This document shows positions 31,381-38,164 of a stretch of DNA of 38,164 nt, in pieces. Under the pieces are notes generated by a model. The model saw only the letters and a program-made list of their open reading frames with translations. It did not search any database and had not been told where the DNA came from. This DNA is from an uncultured Blautia sp. (GTDB lineage Bacteria; Bacillota; Clostridia; Lachnospirales; Lachnospiraceae). A program made the position numbers and the translations under genes. Each line of letters begins with the position of its first letter. The first letter of the stretch is position 1. The DNA lies in the NCBI GenBank assembly GCA_937893675.1, contig CALBGI010000038.1, forward strand, positions 1 to 38,164, written 5' to 3'.

Positions 31381-32613
31381 ATGAAAACGCTTTTTAATCG
31401 AAATTTTACGTTTTTGATCCTGGGGCAGGCCAGTTCCCTGCTTGGCAACTATGGGCTGAAATTTGCTCTGTCCATGTATGTGCTGGAGCGTACCGGCTCC
31501 GCTTCCGTTTTTGCGGGAATGCTGGCGCTTTCCATGCTGCCGACGATTTTGCTGTCGCCCTTTGGAGGGATTCTTGCGGACAGGGCAAACCGCCGGAATG
31601 TCATGGTGGCCCTGGATCTTCTTTCCGGGCTGGCTGTTTTTGCGGCCGGCTTTGCCATGCTGTGGGGAAAGGATCTGATCGTTATCGGCGCGCTGCTTAT
31701 TGTTCTGTCGGTGCTGGGGGCTTTTGAATCTCCGGCAGTGCAGGCCTGTATTCCGCAGATGCTTTCCGGGGAAAATATCATAAAGGGAAACGCGGTCGTC
31801 AGCCAGGTGGCATCCATAGCCGCTTTGCTCACACCGTTTCTGGGGAGTCTTTTTTATACGGCATTCGGAATCCGGCTGGTGCTGGGCGCTGCGGTGGTCT
31901 GTTTTTTTCTGACGGCATTGCTGGAATGTTTTATCCGGCTGGATTACAAAAAGCCGGAGACAAAAGAAAAGCTTGGAGCGATCGTGAAGGAAGATTTTTC
32001 TGTTACCATGCGTTTTCTGCGCCGGGAACAGCCGGGGATCCGGAAGCTGCTTCTTTTCGCCGCAATGGTGAGCCTGTTTGTGGCAGGTATCGCAGTTGTG
32101 GGATTTCCCTATCTGGTGCGCACGGTGCTGGGGCTTTCGGCAGCCCATTACGGCGCGGCGGAGAGTGCCATGGGCGTCGCGGCCATTCTGGGAAGTCTTT
32201 GCGCGGCGCTGCTGGCAAAAAGGCTGCGTCTGCGGCATTTGGCATTTGTGCTTGCTGGTTTTGGACTATGCCTTCTTCCCTGCGGCGCAGCGTTTCTGGT
32301 TCCGGCAGCAGCTTTTCCCCGCTATCTGATTTTGCTGTTGATGTTCTGTCTCTGCCAAATGGGCTGCAGCCTGTTTTCCGCCTATGCCATTTCTGTGATA
32401 CAGGGGCGTACCCCGGAGCAGCTTATGGGCAAGGTGATGTCCTGTGTGTTCACGCTTTCTCTGTGCGCGCAGCCGGTGGGGCAGGTTGTTTACGGTGCTT
32501 TGTTTGACCGGTTCTCAGACAGCGTATATTGGGTTCTGATCCCTAGCGGGCTGATCGTGGGAGCTGTCGGAGCGGCTTCCGTAAGGTTTTTTGCGGGGCT
32601 GGAGAAGGATTGA
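31381..32613 (+). CDS. MFS transporter, probably drug efflux
   Basis: A 410-residue major facilitator with about twelve hydrophobic segments. The loop between helices 2 and 3 reads GGILADRANRRNVM (near residue 60), the family signature for proton-coupled transport. Similar MFS proteins beside TetR regulators export drugs such as macrolides; that is an inference from the pairing. AAAGGAGG precedes the ATG. A terminator separates it from tetR, so it has its own promoter, probably under the same operator. Confidence 0.9.
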   Translation: MKTLFNRNFTFLILGQASSLLGNYGLKFALSMYVLERTGSASVFAGMLALSMLPTILLSPFGGILADRANRRNVMVALDLLSGLAVFAAGFAMLWGKDLIVIGALLIVLSVLGAFESPAVQACIPQMLSGENIIKGNAVVSQVASIAALLTPFLGSLFYTAFGIRLVLGAAVVCFFLTALLECFIRLDYKKPETKEKLGAIVKEDFSVTMRFLRREQPGIRKLLLFAAMVSLFVAGIAVVGFPYLVRTVLGLSAAHYGAAESAMGVAAILGSLCAALLAKRLRLRHLAFVLAGFGLCLLPCGAAFLVPAAAFPRYLILLLMFCLCQMGCSLFSAYAISVIQGRTPEQLMGKVMSCVFTLSLCAQPVGQVVYGALFDRFSDSVYWVLIPSGLIVGAVGAASVRFFAGLEKD

Positions 32614-32695
32614 TACGGAACAAAACCCTGCAGATTGACCTGGCTGCGGCAAAACACAGAAGCCGGAAAAGACGCTTTCGCGAATATTTTGCCAT

Positions 32696-32734
32696 AAAAA
32701 AAGATACCCCGAACATTCTCGGGATATCTTTTTT
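32696..32734. terminator. Bidirectional terminator between the MFS and cyclophilin genes
   Basis: AAAAAAGATA...CCCGA pairs with TCGGG...TATCTTTTTT around an ACATTC loop, with T runs on both strands, placed between two convergent genes. Confidence 0.85.
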
Positions 32735-32771
32735 GCAGATATCTTACGCAATAGAATAGCACTCTGATGCG

Positions 32772-33290
32772 TTAGCACTTCTCCGGTTCCGGATAGTCCA
32801 CTCCAAAGGTCTCCACGGTCATGGATTTGATCTTCTGCTCATCCAGCGGGCGATCCTGATAATCCGTATCTTCCTCTGCAATGCGGTTTACCACATCCAT
32901 CCCTTCGGTAATCTTGCCGAAGCCTGCGTAAGCGCCGTCCAGATGGGGAGCCGCCTTGTGCATGATGAAGAACTGGCTTCCGGCAGAGTTGGGATGCATG
33001 GCTCTTGCCATGGAGAGAACGCCTTCTGTGTGGCGAAGGTCATTCTGGAAACGGTTCTGATTGAACTCGCCCTTGATGGAATAGCCGGGGCCGCCCATGC
33101 CGGTTCCGTCCGGGCAGCCGCCCTGGATCATAAAACCGTTGATAACGCGGTGAAAGATAAGGCCGTCATAGAAGCCTTTTTTTACAAGACTGATGAAATT
33201 ATTTACTGTATTGGGGGCGATTTCCGGATACAGCTCCGCTTTCATTACATCGCCGTTTTCCATGGTGATAGTCACAATCGGATTTGCCAT
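32772..33290 (-). CDS. ppiB: Peptidyl-prolyl cis-trans isomerase, cyclophilin type
   Basis: A 172-residue cytoplasmic cyclophilin that speeds proline isomerisation during folding. The family blocks FHRVINGFMIQGG (near residue 46), the GSQFFIMHKAAPHLDG active-site stretch (near 103) and FGKI are present. There is no signal peptide. AAGGAGA precedes the ATG on the minus strand. Single-gene unit, convergent with the MFS gene and divergent from tsaE, with which its promoter overlaps. Confidence 0.95.
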   Translation of the reverse strand: MANPIVTITMENGDVMKAELYPEIAPNTVNNFISLVKKGFYDGLIFHRVINGFMIQGGCPDGTGMGGPGYSIKGEFNQNRFQNDLRHTEGVLSMARAMHPNSAGSQFFIMHKAAPHLDGAYAGFGKITEGMDVVNRIAEEDTDYQDRPLDEQKIKSMTVETFGVDYPEPEKC

Positions 33291-33316
33291 TGTTTTTGTC
33301 TCCTTTTCAAAAAGTA

Positions 33317-33345
33317 TTGTATTTCCCTGTGGGCTCTATTATAAT
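33317..33345 (+). promoter_or_regulatory. Promoter of the tsaE operon
   Basis: TTGTAT (33317-33322), a 17-base spacer and TATAAT (33340-33345). Its -10 shares bases with the -10 of the ppiB promoter on the other strand. Confidence 0.65.
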
Positions 33346-33366
33346 ATGCAATAAATGATTCTGCAA
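33338..33366 (-). promoter_or_regulatory. Promoter of ppiB
   Basis: On the minus strand TTGCAG (33366-33361) and TATAAT (33343-33338) are 17 bases apart. It faces the tsaE promoter, and the two predicted transcripts overlap at their 5' ends. Confidence 0.6.
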
Positions 33367-33381
33367 GGAAAAGGTGAGTCA

Positions 33382-33849
33382 ATGATCATAGAAACAAGAA
33401 ACCAGGAGGAGACGTTTGCCTTCGGAAGAGAAATTGGAAAAAGGGCGAAGCCCGGCCAGATTTATACGCTGGTGGGCGACCTTGGTGTGGGAAAAACCGT
33501 GTTTACCCAGGGCGTGGCGGCCGGGCTTTGTATCGAAGAGCCCATCAGCAGTCCGACCTTTACCATCATCCAGGAATATGTAAGCGGACGTCTTCCTTTT
33601 TATCATTTTGATGTGTACCGCATCGGTGATGTGGAGGAAATGGAAGAAATCGGCTATGACGATTACTTTTTCGGAAAGGGCATCTGCCTGATCGAGTGGG
33701 CGAATCTCATCGAGGAGCTGATTCCGGAGGAGCACATTTCCATAACGATAGAAAAAGATTTGGAACAGGGATTCGACTACCGGCGTATTACGGTGGAGGG
33801 CCTGGAAGGTTTTGGGGATCTCTGGGGTAGAGTGGGAGGAACATCATGA
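33382..33849 (+). CDS. tsaE: tRNA t6A37 synthesis ATPase TsaE
   Basis: A 155-residue P-loop ATPase that works with TsaB and TsaD to place threonylcarbamoyl on A37 of ANN-decoding tRNAs. Walker A is GDLGVGKT (residues 32-39), followed by SSPTFTIIQEY and the FYHFDVYRI block typical of the family. AAAGGTGAG places the start at 33382 rather than the in-frame ATG at 33355. Overlaps tsaB by four bases (ATGA). Confidence 0.96.
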   Translation: MIIETRNQEETFAFGREIGKRAKPGQIYTLVGDLGVGKTVFTQGVAAGLCIEEPISSPTFTIIQEYVSGRLPFYHFDVYRIGDVEEMEEIGYDDYFFGKGICLIEWANLIEELIPEEHISITIEKDLEQGFDYRRITVEGLEGFGDLWGRVGGTS

Positions 33850-34550
33850 AAATACTTGCCCTTGACAGCTCCGGCATTGTGGCATCCGTAGCGATCGTGC
33901 AGGATGACGTGCTGCTGGCTGAGTATACGGTAAATTACAAAAAAACACATTCACAGACATTGCTTCCCATGCTGGATGAAGTGGCGCGCATGACAGAGCT
34001 TGATCTGACGGAAATCGACGCCATTGCCACAGCGGCGGGCCCCGGCTCGTTTACCGGGCTGCGCATTGGCTCCGCCACGGCAAAGGGACTGGGACTGGCA
34101 CTTCAAAAACCATTGATCGCGGTTCCCACAGTGGAGGCTCTTGCCTACAATCTGTATGACACCAAGGGGCTTGTCTGCCCGATCATGGACGCGCGGAGAA
34201 ACCAGGTGTATACCGGAATTTATCGCTACGAAGGCCACAGGCTTGTGACGGTAAAAGCGCAGACGGCGATGGCTGTGGACGAACTTTTGGACGAGCTGAA
34301 CACCCTTGGAGAAGAGGTCACCTTTCTGGGGGACGGAGTTCCGGTTTTCAAAGCTGCGATTGAAGAAAAATTAAAGGTTCCCTCATCCTTTGCACCTGCG
34401 CATATGAACCGGCAGCGGGCCTCCGCGGTGGCGGCTCTTGGGATTCTCTATTATAAAGAAGGAAAGGTACAGACTGCCGAGGAACACAAACCCGATTATC
34501 TGCGGGTTTCTCAGGCAGAGCGGGAGCGTGCCGAGAGGGAAAAGCTGTGA
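33846..34550 (+). CDS. tsaB: tRNA t6A37 synthesis protein TsaB
   Basis: A 234-residue inactive paralogue of TsaD that dimerises with it. It opens with ILALDSSGIVASVAIV and carries GPGSFTGLRIG near residue 64, both family marks. GTGGGAGG in the end of tsaE is its ribosome site; start overlaps the tsaE stop, and its own stop overlaps the GTG start of rimI, so the three are translated as a chain. Confidence 0.95.
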   Translation: MKILALDSSGIVASVAIVQDDVLLAEYTVNYKKTHSQTLLPMLDEVARMTELDLTEIDAIATAAGPGSFTGLRIGSATAKGLGLALQKPLIAVPTVEALAYNLYDTKGLVCPIMDARRNQVYTGIYRYEGHRLVTVKAQTAMAVDELLDELNTLGEEVTFLGDGVPVFKAAIEEKLKVPSSFAPAHMNRQRASAVAALGILYYKEGKVQTAEEHKPDYLRVSQAERERAEREKL

Positions 34551-35002
34551 CGGTCAGAGAAATGCAGGCGGAAGACCTGTCCCAGGTAATGGAAATCGAA
34601 ACCGAGCTGTTTGGCGGCGAAGCCTGGACGAAGGAAGGCTTTTTTACCTTTCTGACAAGGAGTGACGCGCTGTTTTTGGTTGTGGAAGAACGGGAGAGGA
34701 TCCTGGGCTACTGCGGGCTTCTCATGGTGCTCGATGAAGGGGATATCACCAATGTTGCGGTAAAAAAAGACCGGCAGCGGGAAGGTATCGGACATTTTCT
34801 GGTGGAGAGCCTGGTGCGTCTGGCGGGGGATCTTGGCGTGAACACCATCCATCTGGAAGTACGCGCCGGAAACGACACAGCCATACGGCTTTATGAGCGC
34901 ATGGATTTTGTCCGGGATGGACTGCGCAGAAACTATTACACCAATCCAGCGGAGGACGCGGTTCTTATGACAAGGAAGCCGCGGGAGGAAGGTTTATGTT
35001 AG
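34547..35002 (+). CDS. rimI: Ribosomal-protein-alanine N-acetyltransferase RimI
   Basis: A 151-residue GNAT acetyltransferase that modifies the N-terminus of ribosomal protein S18 in model bacteria. The acetyl-CoA loop RQREGIGHFL (near residue 76) and the LEVRAGNDTAIRLYERMDF block (near 102) are diagnostic. It starts with GTG overlapping the tsaB stop and its end overlaps the next gene by seven bases. Placement between tsaB and tsaD is the common arrangement. Confidence 0.93.
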   Translation: MTVREMQAEDLSQVMEIETELFGGEAWTKEGFFTFLTRSDALFLVVEERERILGYCGLLMVLDEGDITNVAVKKDRQREGIGHFLVESLVRLAGDLGVNTIHLEVRAGNDTAIRLYERMDFVRDGLRRNYYTNPAEDAVLMTRKPREEGLC

Positions 35003-35907
35003 ATATTTGTTTGGTTGGATGCGGCGGTATGATGCCGCTTCCCAGAAGGTGGCTGACTGCACTGATGACCCGGTACAACGGAAGCAGTCTTCTCATTGAC
35101 TGCGGAGAGGGCACACAGGTGGCCATTAAAGAAAAGGGCTGGAGCTTTAAGCCGATTGACGTTATTTGTTTTACGCATTTTCACGGCGACCATATCAGCG
35201 GTCTGCCGGGACTTTTACTGACCATGGGAAATGCGGAGCGCAAAGAGCCTCTGACGCTGATCGGGCCAAAAGGGCTGGAGCGGGTAGTGAATGCGCTGCG
35301 CGTGATCGCGCCGGAGCTTCCCTTTGAAATCAGGTGCATGGAGATTTCCGGGGCGGAGCAGGTGTTTGAGGTGAACGGCTACCGGATCACGGCCTTTAAG
35401 GTGAATCATAATGTACTGTGCTACGGCTATACGCTGGAGATTCTCAGACAGGGCAAATTTTCCGTGGAGAGAGCCAAAGCGAATGACATTCCCATGAAAT
35501 ATTGGAATCCGCTGCAAAAGGGGCAGATTCTTGAAGTGGATGGAAGAACACTTTCTCCGGACATGGTTTTGGGGCCGGAACGAAAGGGCATCAAGGTGAC
35601 CTATACCACAGATACCCGCCCTACGGCATCCATAGCGCGAAATGCAAAGGATTCGGATCTGTTTATCTGCGAAGGCATGTACGGGGAAGAGGAAAAGATA
35701 GAGAAAGCAAAGGGCTACAAGCATATGACATTCCGGGAAGCTGCGGTGCTGGCGCGGGAGGCAGGCGCAAAGGAACTCTGGCTGACCCACTACAGTCCGT
35801 CTTTGGTGTATCCGGAGGATTATATGGGCGCGGCGCGTGGGATTTTCCCCAATGCCTGGCCTGGAAAAGACGGAAAAAGTGTGGAATTAAAATTTGAGGA
35901 TGACTGA
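34996..35907 (+). CDS. rnz: Ribonuclease Z family protein (tRNA 3' processing)
   Basis: A 303-residue metallo-beta-lactamase-fold protein. The zinc motif HFHGDH (61-66), the preceding LLIDCGEGTQ block and a late THYSPSL match tRNase Z, which cuts tRNA precursors that lack an encoded CCA. Both tRNA genes at the end of this window lack CCA. AGGAAGG inside the rimI end serves the ATG. Sitting between rimI and tsaD is less usual and places two tRNA-maturation steps in one operon. The N-terminus (GCGGMMPLPRRWLTA) deviates from the classical rnz start, so another MBL nuclease is a minor alternative. Confidence 0.85.
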   Translation: MLDICLVGCGGMMPLPRRWLTALMTRYNGSSLLIDCGEGTQVAIKEKGWSFKPIDVICFTHFHGDHISGLPGLLLTMGNAERKEPLTLIGPKGLERVVNALRVIAPELPFEIRCMEISGAEQVFEVNGYRITAFKVNHNVLCYGYTLEILRQGKFSVERAKANDIPMKYWNPLQKGQILEVDGRTLSPDMVLGPERKGIKVTYTTDTRPTASIARNAKDSDLFICEGMYGEEEKIEKAKGYKHMTFREAAVLAREAGAKELWLTHYSPSLVYPEDYMGAARGIFPNAWPGKDGKSVELKFEDD

Positions 35908-35909
35908 TT

Positions 35910-36929
35910 ATGGAAGATACATTGATTCTTGCAATTGAAAGCTCCTGTGATGAGACGGCGGCCTCTGTGGTAAAAAACGGCCGTACGGTTCTGTCCAATG
36001 TGATCTCATCGCAGATTGAGCTTCACAAATTATATGGCGGGGTGGTGCCGGAAATCGCCTCCCGCAAGCATATCGAAAAGATCAATCAGGTGATCGAACA
36101 GGCGCTTGCCGATGCGGATGTGACGCTGGACGATCTGGATGCGATCGGGGTAACCTACGGTCCCGGGCTGGTAGGGGCTCTGCTGGTGGGAGTGGCTGAG
36201 GCGAAAGCCATTGCCTACGCAAAAAAACTGCCGCTGGTAGGTGTGCATCATATCGAGGGACATGTTTCCGCGAATTATATTGAGCATCCGGATTTGGAAC
36301 CGCCGTTCCTCTGCCTGATCGTGTCCGGGGGACATACGCACCTGGTCATTGTGAAGGATTACGGAGAGTTTGAAATTCTGGGAAGAACCAGGGATGACGC
36401 GGCAGGAGAGGCTTTTGACAAGGTAGCAAGAGCCATTGGTCTTGGATATCCCGGCGGTCCGAAGATTGATAAGCTTTCCAGAGAGGGGAACCAGGATGCC
36501 ATCGCTTTTCCAAGAGCAAAAATAGAAGGAAGTCCTTATGATTTCAGCTTCAGCGGCGTAAAATCGGCTGTTCTTAATTATCTGAACCATGCGAAGATGA
36601 CAGGAGAAGAGGTAAACCGCGCAGATTTGGCGGCATCTTTCCAAAAAGCAGTGGTGGATGTGCTGGTAGAACACGCCATGCAGGCGGCAGAGGATCATCA
36701 TATAAGAAAGATTGCCATTGCCGGGGGTGTTGCGTCCAATCAGGGGCTCAGAAGCGCCATGGAGAAGGCGTGCGCAGAAAAGGGCTATGAATTTTACCGT
36801 CCATCCCCTATTTTTTGTACGGACAATGCGGCCATGATCGGTGTGGCGGCATATTACGAATACAAAAAGGGGACCCGTCACGGCTGGGATTTAAACGCAG
36901 TACCGAATTTGAAGCTTGGGGAACGATAA
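35910..36929 (+). CDS. tsaD: tRNA N6-adenosine threonylcarbamoyltransferase TsaD
   Basis: A 339-residue ASKHA-fold enzyme that transfers the threonylcarbamoyl group to A37. The N-terminal LAIESSCDETAASV, the metal-binding HHIEGH (His114, His118) and the SGGHTHL and GGVASN blocks are all in place. The start is 2 bases after the rnz stop; length is normal. Last gene of the t6A operon; ispD follows after 60 bases without a terminator. Confidence 0.97.
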   Translation: MEDTLILAIESSCDETAASVVKNGRTVLSNVISSQIELHKLYGGVVPEIASRKHIEKINQVIEQALADADVTLDDLDAIGVTYGPGLVGALLVGVAEAKAIAYAKKLPLVGVHHIEGHVSANYIEHPDLEPPFLCLIVSGGHTHLVIVKDYGEFEILGRTRDDAAGEAFDKVARAIGLGYPGGPKIDKLSREGNQDAIAFPRAKIEGSPYDFSFSGVKSAVLNYLNHAKMTGEEVNRADLAASFQKAVVDVLVEHAMQAAEDHHIRKIAIAGGVASNQGLRSAMEKACAEKGYEFYRPSPIFCTDNAAMIGVAAYYEYKKGTRHGWDLNAVPNLKLGER

Positions 36930-36989
36930 GTTTTAAGGATCACGGAATAAACAGGAAAAACAGGGAGATACTAGAAACGGGGCATATAC

Positions 36990-37685
36990 ATGGAAAAATA
37001 CAGGTGTACCGCCATTGTGCTGGCAGCAGGACAGGGCAAACGGATGAACAGCAAAATACAGAAGCAGTTTCTGGAGCTTAACGGATATCCCGTACTTTGG
37101 TATTCTCTCCGCTGTTTTCAGCAAAGTCCGTTGATTCAGGATGTGATTCTGGTGACTGGCGAAGGAGAGATTTCCTATTGTAAAAAAGAAATCGTGGATC
37201 GATTTGGATTTGACAAGGTGCGAGCAGTCATTTCAGGCGGAAAAGAGCGCTATGATTCCGTGTATGCAGGGTTGTGCGCCTGCCAAAATACAGACTATGT
37301 GTTTATTCATGACGGAGCAAGGCCCTTTGTTACAGAGGAGATTCTGCAGAGAGGCTTTGCGGCAGTGCAGGATACAGGAGCGTGTGCGGCGGGAATGCCG
37401 AGCAAGGATACGGTTAAGCTGGCAGATGCGGCGGGCTATGTGGCCGAGACTCCGGAACGCAGCCGCGTGTGGAATGTACAGACGCCTCAGATTTTTCGAT
37501 ATGCTCTGATCAGGAGCGCCTATGATGCCATTCAGAAGAAAGATATGAGCAAGATCACAGATGATGCTATGGTGGCAGAGCAGGAAGCGGGAGTAAAGGT
37601 ACGCCTTTTTGAAGGCTCTTATCGCAATATCAAGATTACAACTCCCGAGGATCTGGCGTCCGCGGAAAGCTTTGTGAAGCACTGA
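36990..37685 (+). CDS. ispD: 2-C-methyl-D-erythritol 4-phosphate cytidylyltransferase
   Basis: A 231-residue enzyme of the non-mevalonate isoprenoid pathway. The CTP-binding signature LAAGQGKRMNSKIQKQF (near residue 11) and the FIHDGARPFV block (near 106) are diagnostic; VWNVQTPQIF and KITDDAMV follow as in known IspD. The ribosome site is weak. No fused IspF domain is present. It is probably transcribed with tsaD. The 3' side carries AAACCTTAT/ATAAGGTTT arms (37712-37746) whose loop contains the -35 of the first tRNA promoter. Confidence 0.95.
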   Translation: MEKYRCTAIVLAAGQGKRMNSKIQKQFLELNGYPVLWYSLRCFQQSPLIQDVILVTGEGEISYCKKEIVDRFGFDKVRAVISGGKERYDSVYAGLCACQNTDYVFIHDGARPFVTEEILQRGFAAVQDTGACAAGMPSKDTVKLADAAGYVAETPERSRVWNVQTPQIFRYALIRSAYDAIQKKDMSKITDDAMVAEQEAGVKVRLFEGSYRNIKITTPEDLASAESFVKH

Positions 37686-37728
37686 AGTGGAAGAAAAGCA
37701 AAAAAATGGAAAAACCTTATTTTTGTTG

Positions 37729-37757
37729 TTGACACGGATAAGGTTTGATGATAGAAT
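37729..37757 (+). promoter_or_regulatory. Promoter of tRNA-Ser(UGA)
   Basis: TTGACA (37729-37734), 17 bases, TAGAAT (37752-37757). Confidence 0.8.
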
Positions 37758-37805
37758 ACAACTTGCGCTGAAAAAGGTGCAGGTAAATGGCGGATAGCCG
37801 TGCTT

Positions 37806-37891
37806 GGAGAGATATCGAAGTGGTCATAACGAGGCGGTCTTGAAAACCGTTTGTCCGCAAGGGCGCGTGGGTTCGAATCCCACTCTCTCCG
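37806..37891 (+). tRNA. tRNA-Ser, anticodon UGA
   Basis: The acceptor arms GGAGAGA (37806-37812) and TCTCTCC (37884-37890) pair, with G as discriminator. The anticodon stem GCGGT/ACCGT holds loop CTTGAAA with anticodon TGA; a long variable arm marks a class II serine tRNA; GGTTCGAATCC is the T arm. No CCA is encoded, so RNase Z trimming and CCA addition are required. Confidence 0.95.
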
Positions 37892-37926
37892 CTTTGTTGA
37901 GCAAAAGAAAAAAATAAAAAAAGTGC

Positions 37927-37956
37927 TTGACAAGAATAGGGACAATACGCTATAAT
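37927..37956 (+). promoter_or_regulatory. Promoter of tRNA-Ser(GGA)
   Basis: TTGACA (37927-37932), 18 bases, TATAAT (37951-37956), both boxes consensus. Confidence 0.85.
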
Positions 37957-38000
37957 AACTGATGCACTCGCGAGAGAGCAAAAGAACATTAGGGCATTTT

Positions 38001-38090
38001 GGAGAAGTACCCAAGCTGGCCGAAGGGGCTCCCCTGGAAAGGGAGTAGGTCGTTAACAGCGGCGCGAGGGTTCAAATCCCTCCTTCTCCG
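38001..38090 (+). tRNA. tRNA-Ser, anticodon GGA
   Basis: The acceptor arms GGAGAAG (38001-38007) and CTTCTCC (38083-38089) pair, discriminator G. Anticodon stem CTCCC/GGGAG with loop CTGGAAA gives anticodon GGA. Long variable arm (class II). The T arm is GGGTTCAAATCCC. No CCA is encoded. A TTGACTTTTT/AAAAAGTCAA hairpin follows (38093-38119) but without a T run. Confidence 0.95.
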
Positions 38091-38138
38091 CTTGACTTTT
38101 TGAAAAAATAAAAAGTCAAAAAAACTTGAAAAAAGTTG

Positions 38139-38164
38139 TTGACAAGCCTTGAAAGATGTGGTAA
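38139..38164 (+). promoter_or_regulatory. Promoter cut by the window edge
   Basis: TTGTTGACA with TTGACA at 38139-38144; exactly 17 bases later the window ends in TAA, the likely first half of a -10. The context copies that of the first tRNA promoter, so another stable-RNA gene probably follows. Confidence 0.5.

Noticed and set aside
31382..31395. cre-like sequence TGAAAACGCTTTTT at the start of the MFS gene
   Set aside because: Lies in the first codons, its 3' end departs from the consensus, and a TetR operator explains the control better.
37712..37746. AAACCTTAT/ATAAGGTTT inverted repeat as an ispD terminator
   Set aside because: A 17-base loop, AT-rich arms and no T run after the stem; it surrounds the -35 of a tRNA promoter and is probably chance.

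Overview
The window looks like a chromosomal segment of a low-to-mid-GC Gram-positive anaerobe of the Clostridia, most likely Lachnospiraceae (a Blautia-like gut genus is plausible, but the genus cannot be fixed by eye). The basis is strong AGGAGG ribosome binding sites, consensus sigma-A promoters, LytS/YesM-YesN two-component systems, HprK plus a ROK glucokinase, a DUF1846 protein, a NAT_N/GNAT_C-type protein and multicomponent sugar importers without their own ATPase. I see no phage, insertion sequence or CRISPR array, and no gene-free stretch longer than about 300 bases.

Positions 1-8484 form an amino-sugar locus. On the minus strand lie nagB (glucosamine-6-phosphate deaminase) and an AraC-type regulator. 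Divergent from them is an operon: solute-binding protein, two permeases, an RmlA/GlmU-fold nucleotidyltransferase, a NahK-like sugar kinase and galE. Together the last three resemble a kinase / uridylyltransferase / epimerase route for free hexosamines or for the products of galacto-N-biose/lacto-N-biose breakdown. The GH112 phosphorylase that usually accompanies such genes is absent here.

Positions 8507-19129 form a second glycan locus: a YesM-type kinase, a YesN-type response regulator, a lipoprotein solute-binding protein, a second full set of importer genes, a Gfo/Idh/MocA oxidoreductase, a cytoplasmic GH29 alpha-L-fucosidase and a GNAT-like protein. The likely job is uptake and cytoplasmic trimming of fucosylated oligosaccharides (host mucin or milk type). 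The first gene of this locus begins only 22 bases after the galE terminator, so the two loci may be linked by read-through. A cluster of perfect palindromes (19079-19263) closes the region.

Positions 19307-37685 are mostly housekeeping: a DUF1846 protein (minus), ftsH, uvrC, hprK and a ROK glucokinase, a class A penicillin-binding protein with a repetitive C-terminal tail (minus), a YigZ-family protein, a TetR regulator with its MFS transporter, a cyclophilin (minus), the tRNA t6A cluster tsaE-tsaB-rimI-rnz-tsaD, and ispD. The window ends with two tRNA-Ser genes (UGA and GGA), each with its own promoter, and the start of a third promoter cut by the window edge.

The most interesting items are the paired glycan loci (an amino-sugar salvage pathway beside a fucosidase/oxidoreductase operon, with a lipoprotein in the two-component operon), a repeated ATTGTGCAAAA motif in front of the transporter operon and again at a possible galE promoter, the palindrome cluster that supplies the end of the GNAT-like gene, and the face-to-face ppiB/tsaE promoters.
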